From positions 124,001 to 188,000 of the forward strand of contig DATGZK010000077.1 in NCBI GenBank assembly GCA_035489755.1: a stretch of DNA of 64,000 nucleotides. Reading direction: 5' to 3'. Shown here piece after piece: positions 41,808-50,573 of the stretch. Below the pieces are notes generated by a model. It saw only the letters and a list, made by a program, of their open reading frames with translations, was not told the origin of the DNA and made no database searches. The translations under genes were made by a program, and so were the position numbers. The number at the start of each line of letters is the position of its first letter. Position 1 is the first letter of the stretch. This stretch comes from UBA9160 sp035489755 (GTDB lineage: Bacteria; Myxococcota_A; UBA9160).

Positions 41808-43778
41808 GTGACGGAGTCCCACTTTCTCGCTGAACTCCTGCTCGCCCTCGCAATTGCCGCAGTTGGCGTCGCTCTGTTCGAGCGCGTGCGACTGCCGCCG
41901 ATTGCTGGGTTTCTGCTGATGGGGGCGCTCCTCGGTCCAGGAGGCCTGGCGCTCGCACCCCGCTCGGCCGAGGTGCGGAGGCTGGCTGAGTTCGGAGTCG
42001 TGTTCCTACTGTTCGAGATCGGCCTTGAGCTCCCGTTCGAGGCGTTGCGGCGCCGCTGGCGCACCACCGTCGCGGCCGGCGGTTTGCAAGTCGCCCTCAC
42101 GATCGGCGCTGTGAGCGTCGGTGCGATCGCTCTCGGCCTACGACCGGCGAGCGCGGTCGTGATGGGCGGACTCGTCGCGATGTCGAGTACCGCCCTCGTG
42201 ATGCGCCTTTTGTCCGAGGCAGGCGAGGCCGATGCGCCGCACGGCCAGCTTTCGTTTGGGGTGCTGATTTTCCAGGACCTTTGCATCGTGCCCTTGCTCG
42301 TGGCCCTTCCGATGCTCTCGGGGGCGGTCCCGCCTCAGCCCGGCGCGATCGCTCTTGCGCTCGGCAAGGCAGCGGCGGCGCTGTCCGTGCTCTTCGTGGC
42401 GACCGGCTACGCGGTGCCGTGGGCACTCGATCGCCTCGTGCGCGTGCGCTCGCGCGAGCTGTTCAGCCTGATCGCGTTCCTTCTCGCCGTGGGGTCTGCC
42501 GTCGGGGCGGAGGAGATGGGACTCACGCTGGCGGTGGGTGCATTCTCAGCCGGTGTCATGCTCGGCTCTTCGCCCTATGCGCATCAACTTACGGCAGAAC
42601 TTGTCCCACTGCGCGGAGTGTTGCTCGGCGTCTTCTTCACAGCCGTCGGGATGCTCTTCGATGCACGGGCCGCGGCGCACCTTTGGCCCGCGGTGCTGCT
42701 CTACGTCGTGGCGGTCGTGCCGCTCAAAGCAGCGATCGTCTTTTCCGTAGTCACGGTGGCTCTGCGTGGCAGCCCGCGGGTCGCGACTCTCACAGGCCTT
42801 GCGTTGGCCCAAACCGGCGAGTTCTCATTCGTGCTCTCGAATCGCGCTTCGGCTGCGGGCCTCCTCGATGCGGGCCTTCAGCAGGTCTTCGTGACCGGCT
42901 CGATCGCGAGCCTCGTGGCGACGCCGTTTCTGATCCAACTCGCGCCGTGGCTCACGCGGTGGGTCGGAGGTCCGGCGCTCGCTACGACGCGTTCTGCAAG
43001 AGCCCACGCCCCTGCGCGAGAGGCGCCGCGCGTCGTGCTCATCGGCTTTGGACTCACGGGACGCACGATCGCGGGCGTTCTGCGGGCTGCCAAGATTCCC
43101 TACAGCGCAGTCGACGCCAACCCGCAGAACGTGCAACGTGCGCAGCGCCGGGGTGAATCGGTTGTGTATGGCGACGCTACGCACCCCACGCTCTTGCGAA
43201 GGCTCGGCGTGGAAGATGCGCGGGTGGTGGCGATCGCGATTTCAGATCCCCTTGCAACGCGCGGCGTGGTCTCGCACCTGCACGACCTCGCGCCGCAAGC
43301 GCAGATCATCGCACGCACGCGCTATGTCGCCGATTCGGACGAGCTCTACGGGGCGGGCGCCTCCGCGGTGGTGGCCGAGGAGTTCGAAGCCACCCTCGAC
43401 ATGATGAGCGCCGTCGGCCGCGCCGCCGGTGTTCCGGATGGCGCACTGGCGCGCGTCGCCGACCAGCTGCGCGAGGAGGGATATGAGGCGCTGCGCGCTC
43501 CCGCGACGCTCCTCGCAGACCCTTGGTTCGCGGATCTCCTGGCCGAGGTGTCGAGCGAGTGGGTTTCTGTGCCCGAGGGACCGGAGGCGGGACACTCGAT
43601 CGGCGAACTCGCGGTGCGCACGCGCACGGGGGCCAGCATTCTCGCGGTCGAGAGTGCGGAGGGAACGCAGGTGAACCCCGCACCCGAGCGCGAGCTCGCA
43701 GCCGGTGATCGGGTTCTCGCCATCGGAAGCACCGAAGCACTGGCGAAGCTGCGAGCGCTGCTGGGAGGGGCGCCGTGA
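41808..43778 (+). CDS. KefB/CPA2-type monovalent cation:proton antiporter with TrkA domains
   Basis: A 656-residue protein. Residues 1-390 form about twelve membrane helices of the CPA2 family (IAGFLLMGALLGPGGLAL, GLVAMSSTALVMRLLSE, LAVGAFSAGVMLGSSPYAHQL). A TrkA-N Rossmann domain starts at RVVLIGFGLTGRTIAGVL, about 400. A TrkA-C domain closes the protein (SEWVSVPEGPEAGHSIGEL...AAGDRVLAIGS). It exports K+ or Na+ for protons under nucleotide control. GTG 41808 is the start. It overlaps the next gene by GTGA. Confidence 0.9.
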   Translation: MTESHFLAELLLALAIAAVGVALFERVRLPPIAGFLLMGALLGPGGLALAPRSAEVRRLAEFGVVFLLFEIGLELPFEALRRRWRTTVAAGGLQVALTIGAVSVGAIALGLRPASAVVMGGLVAMSSTALVMRLLSEAGEADAPHGQLSFGVLIFQDLCIVPLLVALPMLSGAVPPQPGAIALALGKAAAALSVLFVATGYAVPWALDRLVRVRSRELFSLIAFLLAVGSAVGAEEMGLTLAVGAFSAGVMLGSSPYAHQLTAELVPLRGVLLGVFFTAVGMLFDARAAAHLWPAVLLYVVAVVPLKAAIVFSVVTVALRGSPRVATLTGLALAQTGEFSFVLSNRASAAGLLDAGLQQVFVTGSIASLVATPFLIQLAPWLTRWVGGPALATTRSARAHAPAREAPRVVLIGFGLTGRTIAGVLRAAKIPYSAVDANPQNVQRAQRRGESVVYGDATHPTLLRRLGVEDARVVAIAISDPLATRGVVSHLHDLAPQAQIIARTRYVADSDELYGAGASAVVAEEFEATLDMMSAVGRAAGVPDGALARVADQLREEGYEALRAPATLLADPWFADLLAEVSSEWVSVPEGPEAGHSIGELAVRTRTGASILAVESAEGTQVNPAPERELAAGDRVLAIGSTEALAKLRALLGGAP

Positions 43779-44566
43779 AAGCCCTCATCCTCGACTTCGA
43801 CGGCGTCATCGCGCAAAGCGCGCCTGAGTGCTTTGTGGTCGCGCTGCGCACGTATCTCCAGCTCGATCCCGAAAGCTCCCTCGCGAGGCGAGAACCAAAG
43901 GAGCTGTACCCGGGGTTCGTCGAGCTCATGCCCCTCGGCAATCGCGCCGAGGACTTCGGAGTCGCGCTGCGCGCTCTCGAAGGCGGGACGAAGATCGACG
44001 ACCAAGCCGGATACGATGCCTTCTACAGCGCACTGGACCCGGCCTGGAGGCGCGAGTTTCATCGCCTCTTCTATCAGGTGCGGGCTCAGTACGCGGCGGC
44101 GGATCCTCTCGGGTGGCGTGCCCTGCTTCCTCCCTATGGCGCGTTGCTCGAGGTGCTGCGGCGCCACGCGGGCGAGGTCCAGCTAGCCATCGCCTCGGCC
44201 AAGGACAAGGCCTCGGTGCGCGTGCTGCTAGAGAGCTACGGAGTGCTGGACCTATTCCCCCCGGAGCTCATCCTCGACAAAGAGACGGGTGTTCACAAGA
44301 CAAGCCACCTTGAGCACCTGCACCGCCTCCTCGGACTCCCCTACGCGCATTTCACCTTCGTGGACGACAAGGTGAACCATCTTGACGCGGTTTCGCGCCT
44401 GGGAGTGCGCTGTGCGCTGGCGGCGTGGGGCTACAACGGACCTCGCGAGCGTGCCCTCGCGCACGCACACGGTCACCTTGTCTGCCGCCTCGACGAGGTC
44501 GAAACCCTGCTCTTCTCCTCCTCGCCCGATCCCGGTGCAAAGGACGAGGATCCGTCCTCGCGCTGA
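43775..44566 (+). CDS. HAD-family hydrolase
   Basis: A 263-residue haloacid-dehalogenase-like phosphatase. Motif I is LILDFDGVIAQSAPE (nucleophile and acid aspartates), motif II the Ser/Thr in LAIASAKDKASV, motif III the Lys in ILDKETGVHKTSHLE and motif IV FVDDKVNHLDAVSRLG. The helical cap between residues 20 and 100 is of C1 type. It dephosphorylates a small phosphate ester. Which one is unknown. Translation is coupled to the antiporter gene through GTGA. Confidence 0.88.
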   Translation: MKALILDFDGVIAQSAPECFVVALRTYLQLDPESSLARREPKELYPGFVELMPLGNRAEDFGVALRALEGGTKIDDQAGYDAFYSALDPAWRREFHRLFYQVRAQYAAADPLGWRALLPPYGALLEVLRRHAGEVQLAIASAKDKASVRVLLESYGVLDLFPPELILDKETGVHKTSHLEHLHRLLGLPYAHFTFVDDKVNHLDAVSRLGVRCALAAWGYNGPRERALAHAHGHLVCRLDEVETLLFSSSPDPGAKDEDPSSR

Positions 44567-44822
44567 GGGCCAAGCGCTCCTTCGAGGTCGACTCTCCGGG
44601 GCGCCTTCAAGCCCTATGCGTCTTTTACGCGGGCGCTCGCCGTTCTAGACCTCGCGGATCGGCTCAACTCTGCCGGCCGTGGTATGCGGGCAGCCTCGGC
44701 AGGGTGGGAGCAGTGGCGCTTGGCGAGCCTGCGGCGAGCGACCTAAACTCGCGGTACCCAAGGCGGATCCGGCGCGTTCTCGAGAGCGCGAGAGGATGCG
44801 CCCTGACCGCACGAGGAGTCAA

Positions 44823-45380
44823 ATGGATCTCGGCTTTCGCATGCACGCCGAGCGCACGCCCAACCCCAACAGCATCAAATGGGTGCTGGGTCAATCCGTT
44901 CTGGAAGATGGCCTCAGTGCCCATTTTCAATCCGCCCCTGGGTCGGACGTCTCTCCCCTCGCAGCGAAGCTTTTCGCCGTCCCGGGTGTGACCGGGGTAT
45001 TTCTCGCGGGCAACTTCATTACCGTCACCAAGCGAGACGATGTCGAGTGGACGGACATGGCACAGGCCCTCGTCGACGCCATTAAGAGCTTCTTCGGATC
45101 GGGCGAGAAGGCATTGGGACCGTCCTTCCGAGCCAAGGCCAGCGAGCCGGCGGGTGCCGTGGAGGAACGCATTCGGCTCATCCTCGAGCAGGAGATCCGC
45201 CCCGCCGTGGCGATGGACGGCGGGGACGTGATCTTCGCGGGTTACCGGGACGGGGTCGTCGAGCTTTACATGCAGGGCTCATGCAGCGGATGCCCAAGCT
45301 CGCGTGCGACGCTCAAGCTCGGGATCGAAGCTCGACTCAAGGAAGAAATTCCCGAGATCACAGAGGTCGTTGCGGTCTAA
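44823..45380 (+). CDS. NifU-like (Nfu-type) iron-sulfur scaffold protein
   Basis: A 185-residue protein with both parts of Nfu. The N-terminal domain reads AERTPNPNSIKWVLGQ...FAVPGVTGVFLAGNFITVTK. The C-terminal NifU domain has RIRLILEQEIRPAVAMDGGDVIFAGY and the cluster-binding CSGCPSSRATLKLGIEARLKEEIPEI. It carries [4Fe-4S] clusters to client enzymes. The island's Rieske and the RNA methyltransferase Fe-S proteins are possible clients. GAGGAG precedes the ATG at 44823. ATG 44838 is an alternative. Confidence 0.9.
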   Translation: MDLGFRMHAERTPNPNSIKWVLGQSVLEDGLSAHFQSAPGSDVSPLAAKLFAVPGVTGVFLAGNFITVTKRDDVEWTDMAQALVDAIKSFFGSGEKALGPSFRAKASEPAGAVEERIRLILEQEIRPAVAMDGGDVIFAGYRDGVVELYMQGSCSGCPSSRATLKLGIEARLKEEIPEITEVVAV

Positions 45381-45452
45381 GTGGGTCCGCCGGGCGCCCA
45401 TCCCCCGACGGCGCCCAAGACGAAGTCGCAGCAGGAGAGGATCGAGAAGCCG

Positions 45453-46919
45453 ATGAGCGAGGGGGAAGAGCTCGAGCCGCGACCGGCCCGAGCGGCCCGT
45501 GGCAGGCGCCGCCGACGCATGCTGATGCGAGGGTGGCTCACGTTGGCTCTGCTTGCGGCGAGCCTGAGCGTATTCGGGGCGCTTCTGGCCCGCAGGGTAA
45601 GCGCAGGTTCAAGCCAGCAGCCCGCCGCCGGTAACGCGACACCTGAGGTCGGGCTCGCCCCGCCGAGCGCGGAGTCCGCGCCAGAGCCCATTCCCGCCGA
45701 GGTGCTTGCACACCTTCCCGTGACCCGCGACGTGCTGGAACCCGCCGCCGCGCTCGCTGCAAGCGGCTCGGGTGCGGCCCACGACGAGGAAGCGCTCTTC
45801 GAGCTCTTGCCGAGTCCGCCGGGGGAAACCGCAATCGCGAGCCCGCTCAAGGTCGAGTACACGTTCGACCCTCGCTTAACGCGCCGCATCTTCGATTTGC
45901 TCTCTGAACGGGGCGTCCAGCTTGCAAATGTCGTCGTGATGGATCCGGCGACGGGCCGGCTTCTCGCCTACGTCTCGAGCGACGCCCAACGGTTTCCCCC
46001 GAACCGCACCTATCCTGCGGCGTCGCTCATCAAAGTGGTCACCGCGGCGGCAGCGCTACACCATGACCGCGAGCGCGCGGAGCAGCCGTGCCACTTCCTC
46101 GGTAGTCCCTATCAGCTGACCCCGGCTCGCATCAATCCCCCGCGCCGGGGTCAGACTGTGACGCTCGAGCGCGCGCTCGCCACCTCGAACAACCAGTGTT
46201 TCGCCCAGCTCGCGGTCCACACCCTCGGGACTGACGCCATGGTCGACGCCATCAAGCGCTTTGGTTTCCTGCGGGCACCGGCACCGGGCCACGACGCTGG
46301 CACGATCGATCCCGGCTCGGACCTCTACGACCTCGGCCGCCTTGGATGCGGGCTTTGGGGTACCTGGATCACACCGCTCCATGCCGTGCAGCTCGGGGCG
46401 AGCCTTGCCGAGGGCCAGATCGTCGAACCCTGGTGGATTGAGCACGCGACCGACGCTCAAGGGCGCGAGCTTGAGTTGCCGGTCCGCCACCCACCCCGGC
46501 AGGTGATGACCCCGGCGCTCGCCGAGGAGCTGCGCTCGATGCTGATCGAGACCACGGTGAGTGGTACCGCCCGGCGTGGCTTCCATGATCGTGGCGGGAA
46601 CCCGCTCCTCGGTTCGGTCCAAGTCGCGGGCAAGACGGGCAGCCTGAACGGTACGGAGCCTGCCGGGCGCTACGAGTGGTTCACCGGGGTGGCGCCCGCC
46701 GACCACCCGAGCGTGGCGATCGCTGTCGTGGTAGTGCTCCAGCAGCGCTATTGGCTCCATGCCTCGCAGCTCGCAGGCGAGGTGCTGCGATCGTATTTCT
46801 GCGAATCGGGAGCCTGTAGCAGCGATACCTCCACGAGCTCCGCAGCGGTATCCGGCGACCGCCCCGCTCGCCACGCGACCCGGCGCGGGCGCCACCGACT
46901 CCGTGCGCAGGGTGGCTGA
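45453..46919 (+). CDS. penicillin-binding protein, transpeptidase only
   Basis: A 488-residue membrane-anchored serine acyl-transferase. One helix at about 27-47 is followed by a proline/alanine-rich linker and the transpeptidase domain with S191-x-x-K194 (ASLIKV), S245-N-N and K394-T-G (AGKTGSLNG). There is no glycosyltransferase domain or recognised dimerisation module, so it is a small class B-like or D,D-carboxypeptidase-related PBP. ATG 45453 is the likely start. The C-terminus from about 455 is an arginine/serine-rich tail. Confidence 0.87.
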   Translation: MSEGEELEPRPARAARGRRRRRMLMRGWLTLALLAASLSVFGALLARRVSAGSSQQPAAGNATPEVGLAPPSAESAPEPIPAEVLAHLPVTRDVLEPAAALAASGSGAAHDEEALFELLPSPPGETAIASPLKVEYTFDPRLTRRIFDLLSERGVQLANVVVMDPATGRLLAYVSSDAQRFPPNRTYPAASLIKVVTAAAALHHDRERAEQPCHFLGSPYQLTPARINPPRRGQTVTLERALATSNNQCFAQLAVHTLGTDAMVDAIKRFGFLRAPAPGHDAGTIDPGSDLYDLGRLGCGLWGTWITPLHAVQLGASLAEGQIVEPWWIEHATDAQGRELELPVRHPPRQVMTPALAEELRSMLIETTVSGTARRGFHDRGGNPLLGSVQVAGKTGSLNGTEPAGRYEWFTGVAPADHPSVAIAVVVVLQQRYWLHASQLAGEVLRSYFCESGACSSDTSTSSAAVSGDRPARHATRRGRHRLRAQGG

Positions 46920-47159
46920 CAGGGTCTCTCGCCTCGTACCCCTCGTCGGCACTGCGGGCTGCGCAAGCCGCAGGCGCTTGTCTCGCGGACGGATTCCCGC
47001 GCCGGGGCTCACTTCCCATCGTGGGCGGGTTTGCGGGGGTGGCGTGCGCCGGCGCCGCGAGAGAGGATTCGTGAGGCCCGACAATCAGTGCTACCGGTGC
47101 TTAGATTTAGGAGTTGGGGACCTGCTGCGGGGCCGCGCTCCCGGCGCACGGAGGAAGGC

Positions 47160-47447
47160 ATGGTCGCAGTGATCGCGACGCTTGAGGTGAAAGAAGGCAA
47201 GGAGGCTGAGTTCGAAGCGGTGATGAAGGATCTCGCGGCCAAGACCCTCGCCAACGAGACCGGCTGTGAACTCTACGCGCTTCATCGCGGCAAGGGTGAG
47301 CGGACCTACGTGATGCTCGAGCGCTACGTGGATCGAGCCGCGCTCGCCGCCCACTCGTCGTCCGATCATTTCCGCGGCGCGATGCCGCGCCTTATGCCTT
47401 GCCTCGCGGCGGCGCCGAAGATCGAGACGCTCGAAGAGATTGCCTAA
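47160..47447 (+). CDS. ABM-domain (antibiotic biosynthesis monooxygenase-like) protein
   Basis: A 95-residue dimeric alpha/beta-barrel protein: VAVIATLEVKEGKEAEFEAVMKDLAAKTLANETGCELYALH, then TYVMLERYVDRAALAAHSSSDHF. Family members are cofactor-free quinol oxygenases or binding proteins (YgiN-like). GGAGGA directly before the ATG supports the start. It converges on the 34-residue basic protein gene 17 bp away. Confidence 0.88.
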   Translation: MVAVIATLEVKEGKEAEFEAVMKDLAAKTLANETGCELYALHRGKGERTYVMLERYVDRAALAAHSSSDHFRGAMPRLMPCLAAAPKIETLEEIA

Positions 47448-47464
47448 GACGAAGAGCGGGCGAT

Positions 47465-47569
47465 CTACGACTTTTTCTTCGCCGCCGTCTTCTTTCGCGC
47501 CAATCGCCGCTTGCGCCTGACATTGTGGCGCTGGCGCTTCACCTTCTGCTTGCTCTTGCTGCGGGCCAT
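47465..47569 (-). CDS. 34-residue, very basic small protein
   Basis: The product begins MARSKSKQKVKRQRHNVRR and ends in KKTAAKKKS. More than half of its residues are Lys or Arg. It recalls the tiny ribosome-associated proteins of the AURKAIP1/COX24 (bS22) type in size and charge, but I cannot claim homology. GGAG stands before the ATG. A promoter (TTGGCG, 18 bp, TATAAA) with an inverted repeat over the -10 lies just upstream, which argues for a real gene. An RNA- or DNA-binding role is the natural guess. Confidence 0.6.
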   Translation of the reverse strand: MARSKSKQKVKRQRHNVRRKRRLARKKTAAKKKS

Positions 47570-47590
47570 CGGGCTCTCCGTCGTGGGATA

Positions 47591-47613
47591 GTCGGTTTTG
47601 CTTTATAACCGAC
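47591..47613. repeat. 7-bp inverted repeat over the -10 of the basic-protein gene
   Basis: GTCGGTT and AACCGAC flank 9 bases. The TATAAA box lies inside, so it is placed as an operator would be. Confidence 0.45.
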
Positions 47614-47631
47614 GTGCGGGAGGGGCGCCAA
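47602..47631 (-). promoter_or_regulatory. promoter of the 34-residue basic-protein gene
   Basis: Reading the minus strand: -35 TTGGCG (47626-47631), 18-bp spacer, -10 TATAAA (47602-47607). It lies about 35-60 bp before the ATG at 47569. Confidence 0.5.
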
Positions 47632-47642
47632 GCCGCCTCAGA

Positions 47643-48806
47643 TCAGCGTGGGAGGATTTCGGCGACGACCGCACCCAGCGAGCCCGCCTCGCCGTCGTCC
47701 AGTGATTCCACGGGCGGGAGCGCCGCGACAAGGGCTTCGAGGCGCTGCGCCGCCGCCTCGGAGAGATCCTCGAAGCGCAGGGCGACGGCACCCTCGAGGC
47801 CCCCACGCACGACCTTCGCCCTCAGAAGGAACGGTTCTTCCCGCATCCCAGCATACACCGCAAGCTGTAGATCCGTTCCAACCTCGAGGCCGGGATGGGG
47901 ATCAATGCGCATTCCGCTCACGGACAGATCGCGCCCCATCAGAACCCGGCTCGCCTCGTCCTCGAGGACCTGGACGCGCCGCGGGTATGAGCCGCGCCGG
48001 TGTCGGCGTCGTTCGCTGGGGCTCGCTGCAGACTCCTCCGGTTCGGCTTCGTGTCCGGGAGGCTGCGCGGTGAGGGCACGCCGCCTGACCATCGCCTCAA
48101 GCCGCTCGCGTGCCGTCGGTGAAAGCGCCTCGAATGCGACGCCGATCGCAACCTCGCGATCGCGCGCACCCTCACGGGAGGGCGCACTGCGCAAGACGTG
48201 GCCTTCGACGAGAAGCGGGGCGCCGTCGCCGGACGGCAGTTCAACCGCGATCCGCATGCCGCGCCGGGCCCCATAGCGGGAGATCAGGCGGCAGCCCGCT
48301 CGCGAGAGATCCGCCAGGAGCGCGCGGCGTGCCAGGGGTCCGGCTCGGTACACCACCGAGTCCCCGAGCGCGAGGCGCTCCTCGCGGCGCTTTTCAGGCC
48401 CCTGATACAGCGCCCGCAGGACCAGCAGGCGCAGAACGGTCGGGTGGACGGGTTGGCGGAGGAGTACGTCGAATCCTCCTTCGCGCAGCATGCCCCGAAG
48501 GGTCGGGGAATCCTCGCTCGCAATCACCATGGCGATGGGTCGTCGCCCCTCGCCGCGCCCTTGCGCCGCCGCGTCCCAGGGATGAAGCGGAGACCCCGAG
48601 TGGGGTCGCGGTGCGGTTCTCTCCTGGGCGAGGGCAACCGCGCGTCGCGCGGAGGCGATCAGCAGGACTCGGGGAAATGGGAGCGGAGCGGGGCCGGCCT
48701 GGCCGCGCAAATGGATGAAATCGGCGCCGAGTTCCTCCAGGAGGGCCCGGGTCTCGTTGAGTTCCCCATCATCGAGAAGAAGCACCGCGGGTGAGGACGC
48801 GGTCAT
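47643..48806 (-). CDS. double PilZ-domain protein with a receiver-like N-terminus
   Basis: A 387-residue protein. Residues 1-140 look like a degenerate receiver or Rossmann-like domain (SPAVLLLDDGELNETRALLEELGADF, then MVIASEDSPTLRGMLREGGFDVLLRQPVHPTVLRLLV), with no clear phosphoacceptor Asp. PilZ 1 (about 150-260) has EERLALG and DLSRAGCRL. PilZ 2 (about 275-387) has RRRHRRGSYPRRV and DLSVSGMRI. RxxxR and D/NxSxxG are the c-di-GMP binding elements, best kept in PilZ 2. It is a likely c-di-GMP effector for motility, surface or polysaccharide control. Confidence 0.82.
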   Translation of the reverse strand: MTASSPAVLLLDDGELNETRALLEELGADFIHLRGQAGPAPLPFPRVLLIASARRAVALAQERTAPRPHSGSPLHPWDAAAQGRGEGRRPIAMVIASEDSPTLRGMLREGGFDVLLRQPVHPTVLRLLVLRALYQGPEKRREERLALGDSVVYRAGPLARRALLADLSRAGCRLISRYGARRGMRIAVELPSGDGAPLLVEGHVLRSAPSREGARDREVAIGVAFEALSPTARERLEAMVRRRALTAQPPGHEAEPEESAASPSERRRHRRGSYPRRVQVLEDEASRVLMGRDLSVSGMRIDPHPGLEVGTDLQLAVYAGMREEPFLLRAKVVRGGLEGAVALRFEDLSEAAAQRLEALVAALPPVESLDDGEAGSLGAVVAEILPR

Positions 48807-48989
48807 GGCCGATGCCTCCGGGCGCGCGGGACCGGTCCGTGTGGCCCCGAAGCTTCTTCGGCCTGGCCGGAGCCGATCTGTAGACGCCCCAGACCGAAGG
48901 GCGGCGGGAAGACCCTCAGAGAACGGCTGCGCGCGATCCTCCCCCAGGTTATGCTGCCCCCGCCCTGTCCCCGGGCCGGCGGAGGAGCC

Positions 48990-49169
48990 ATGGCGCACGG
49001 ACCTGAAGAGCACCAGACCACTGCGCGCGACGGGAGGATCAACCTCTTGTACACCCTCCTCCTGTGGCTAGGGTTGCTGGGGCTCTTCCTCTACTCCGGT
49101 CACTGGCTTGCGATGAGCCGCCACGCGGCCGCGGAGCCGGCGGCCGCGGAAAGCCACACCCAGCCCTAG
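48990..49169 (+). CDS. 59-residue single-span membrane protein
   Basis: A short protein with one strong hydrophobic helix (NLLYTLLLWLGLLGLFLYSG) between a polar N-terminus (AHGPEEHQTTARDG) and an alanine/glutamate tail. GGAGGA stands right before the ATG. Its last 102 bases overlap the 3' end of the convergent CPBP protease gene, so it is either a real compact gene or a frame that is lucky on both counts. Function unknown. Confidence 0.5.
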   Translation: MAHGPEEHQTTARDGRINLLYTLLLWLGLLGLFLYSGHWLAMSRHAAAEPAAAESHTQP

Positions 49170-49901
49170 GGCGCCGGCGAACGCACCACACAATCCGAGT
49201 GCGACCTGCGTCCGGGGGCTTCCTCCGGCCTTGAGCCAGGAGGAGCCATATGCTGCGGTCATTACCCACACCAGATTGTTCGTGATGTGACACAGGATGG
49301 AGACGCGCAGACTCTGCGTCAGCTCCACCGCCGCACCGAGGTAGAGTCCCAGCACAAAGGCCGCCGCGGAGTGCACGCGATCGGCGTGCAGAGCCCCGAA
49401 AACCGCGGCGGCGATCAGCACCGCAGCTTGTGGACCGAGAAGAGGCACAAGGCCCCGCTGGATCCAGCCGCGCGCGAAGAGCTCCTCGCCGAGTCCCGGG
49501 GCCACACCCAGGACGAAAACCGACAACGCGAGCTCGGGCCCGCGCGCGCCAGAAAAAGCTGCATCCAGCTGCGCAAGCGTCCCGGTCTCACGCATCTGGG
49601 CGAGCTCGAGGATGCTCTCCAAGCACTGCGAGGTGCCAAGAAAGCCGACGACGAGCAAGAGGATGGTTGCGAGACCGGCGTCGCTCACGCCAAGCCCGAG
49701 CCGCTTCACGAGCGGCTCGCGGCCCAGCGACGCACCACCGAGGGCGACGAGCACAAGCACTGCCTGGGTTGCCGCGGCGCTCAGCAGGAGGGCTGCGACG
49801 GCTGAGCCCGCGCGTGGCGCCAGCGAGGCGAAGAACAAAGCCGCACCGAGCGCGGACGCCCACCAAGTGAGCGCCCGCCGAAGGTTCGTGGATCGCACCA
49901 C
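49068..49901 (-). CDS. CPBP-family intramembrane metalloprotease
   Basis: A 277-residue polytopic protein of the CAAX-protease/bacteriocin-processing (ABI) type. Active-site motifs are GLGEELFARGWIQ (EExxxR), VFGALHAD (FxxxH) and CHITNNLVW (HxxxN). About seven helices surround them. Eukaryotic relatives trim prenylated proteins. Bacterial ones have varied roles in envelope or bacteriocin immunity. The C-terminal 25 residues are a charged tail. Confidence 0.85.
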   Translation of the reverse strand: MVRSTNLRRALTWWASALGAALFFASLAPRAGSAVAALLLSAAATQAVLVLVALGGASLGREPLVKRLGLGVSDAGLATILLLVVGFLGTSQCLESILELAQMRETGTLAQLDAAFSGARGPELALSVFVLGVAPGLGEELFARGWIQRGLVPLLGPQAAVLIAAAVFGALHADRVHSAAAFVLGLYLGAAVELTQSLRVSILCHITNNLVWVMTAAYGSSWLKAGGSPRTQVALGLCGAFAGALGLGVAFRGRRLRGRVAAHRKPVTGVEEEPQQP

Positions 49902-49975
49902 CCCTGTGTCCCCCGCCGCCCAGAGTACTGCTTCGGCCGGGGTGCCTGCTTGCCCTTGCCTGCTACTGTGGAGCG

Positions 49976-50545
49976 GTGGACGAGAACTCCCTCGCTCCGA
50001 GCCTGCTTGTGGCCATGCCGCAGCTCCTCGATCCGAACTTCCGGCGCAGCGTCGTTTTGATCGTGCACCATGACGAAACGGGGACTTTCGGTCTCGTGCT
50101 AAACCGCATCTCCGACGTCTCCGTCGGTGACCTTTGCGGCTCGCTCGGCATCGACTGGCGCGGGGGCGAGGTCGCTCATCTTTCGTGGGGCGGACCGGTG
50201 CAGCCGAATACCGGCTGGCTCTTGATTGGCGGGCTCCGCGGCGCGACCGAATCCGCCGAAGACGGTGAGGAGATCACCGAAATCGGTCCCGGTCTACACT
50301 TCGCGGGATCTCTCGAGACACTCCGGCGCGTTGCGGATGCTCCGCCTGAGCAGTTCCGTCTCCTTCTCGGCTACGCGGGCTGGGGTCCGGGGCAGCTGGA
50401 GGCCGAGCTTGCGCAGGGCGCCTGGCTGGTCGCGCCGCTTCGCGCCGAGGTCGTCTTCGCTTCCGCCGACGAAATGTGGGAGGGCGTCGTGCGCAGTCTC
50501 GGCGTCGACCCCTCTACACTTGTCTCGACGCCTGGCGTGCACTAA
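49976..50545 (+). CDS. YqgE/AlgH family protein (UPF0301)
   Basis: A 189-residue protein with the family signature: SLLVAMPQLLDPNFRRSVVLIVHHDETGTFGLVLNR, VSWGGPVQP in the form LSWGGPVQPNTGWLL, and GYAGWGPGQLEAELAQGAWLV. YqgE is widespread and of unknown biochemical role. AlgH was named for a regulatory effect on alginate. GTG 49976 is the start. It is the first gene of a plus-strand run with the di-iron and ABC1 genes. Confidence 0.93.
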   Translation: MDENSLAPSLLVAMPQLLDPNFRRSVVLIVHHDETGTFGLVLNRISDVSVGDLCGSLGIDWRGGEVAHLSWGGPVQPNTGWLLIGGLRGATESAEDGEEITEIGPGLHFAGSLETLRRVADAPPEQFRLLLGYAGWGPGQLEAELAQGAWLVAPLRAEVVFASADEMWEGVVRSLGVDPSTLVSTPGVH

Positions 50546-50573
50546 AACGCGACCGGTCGCGGGAGAGATCGCG

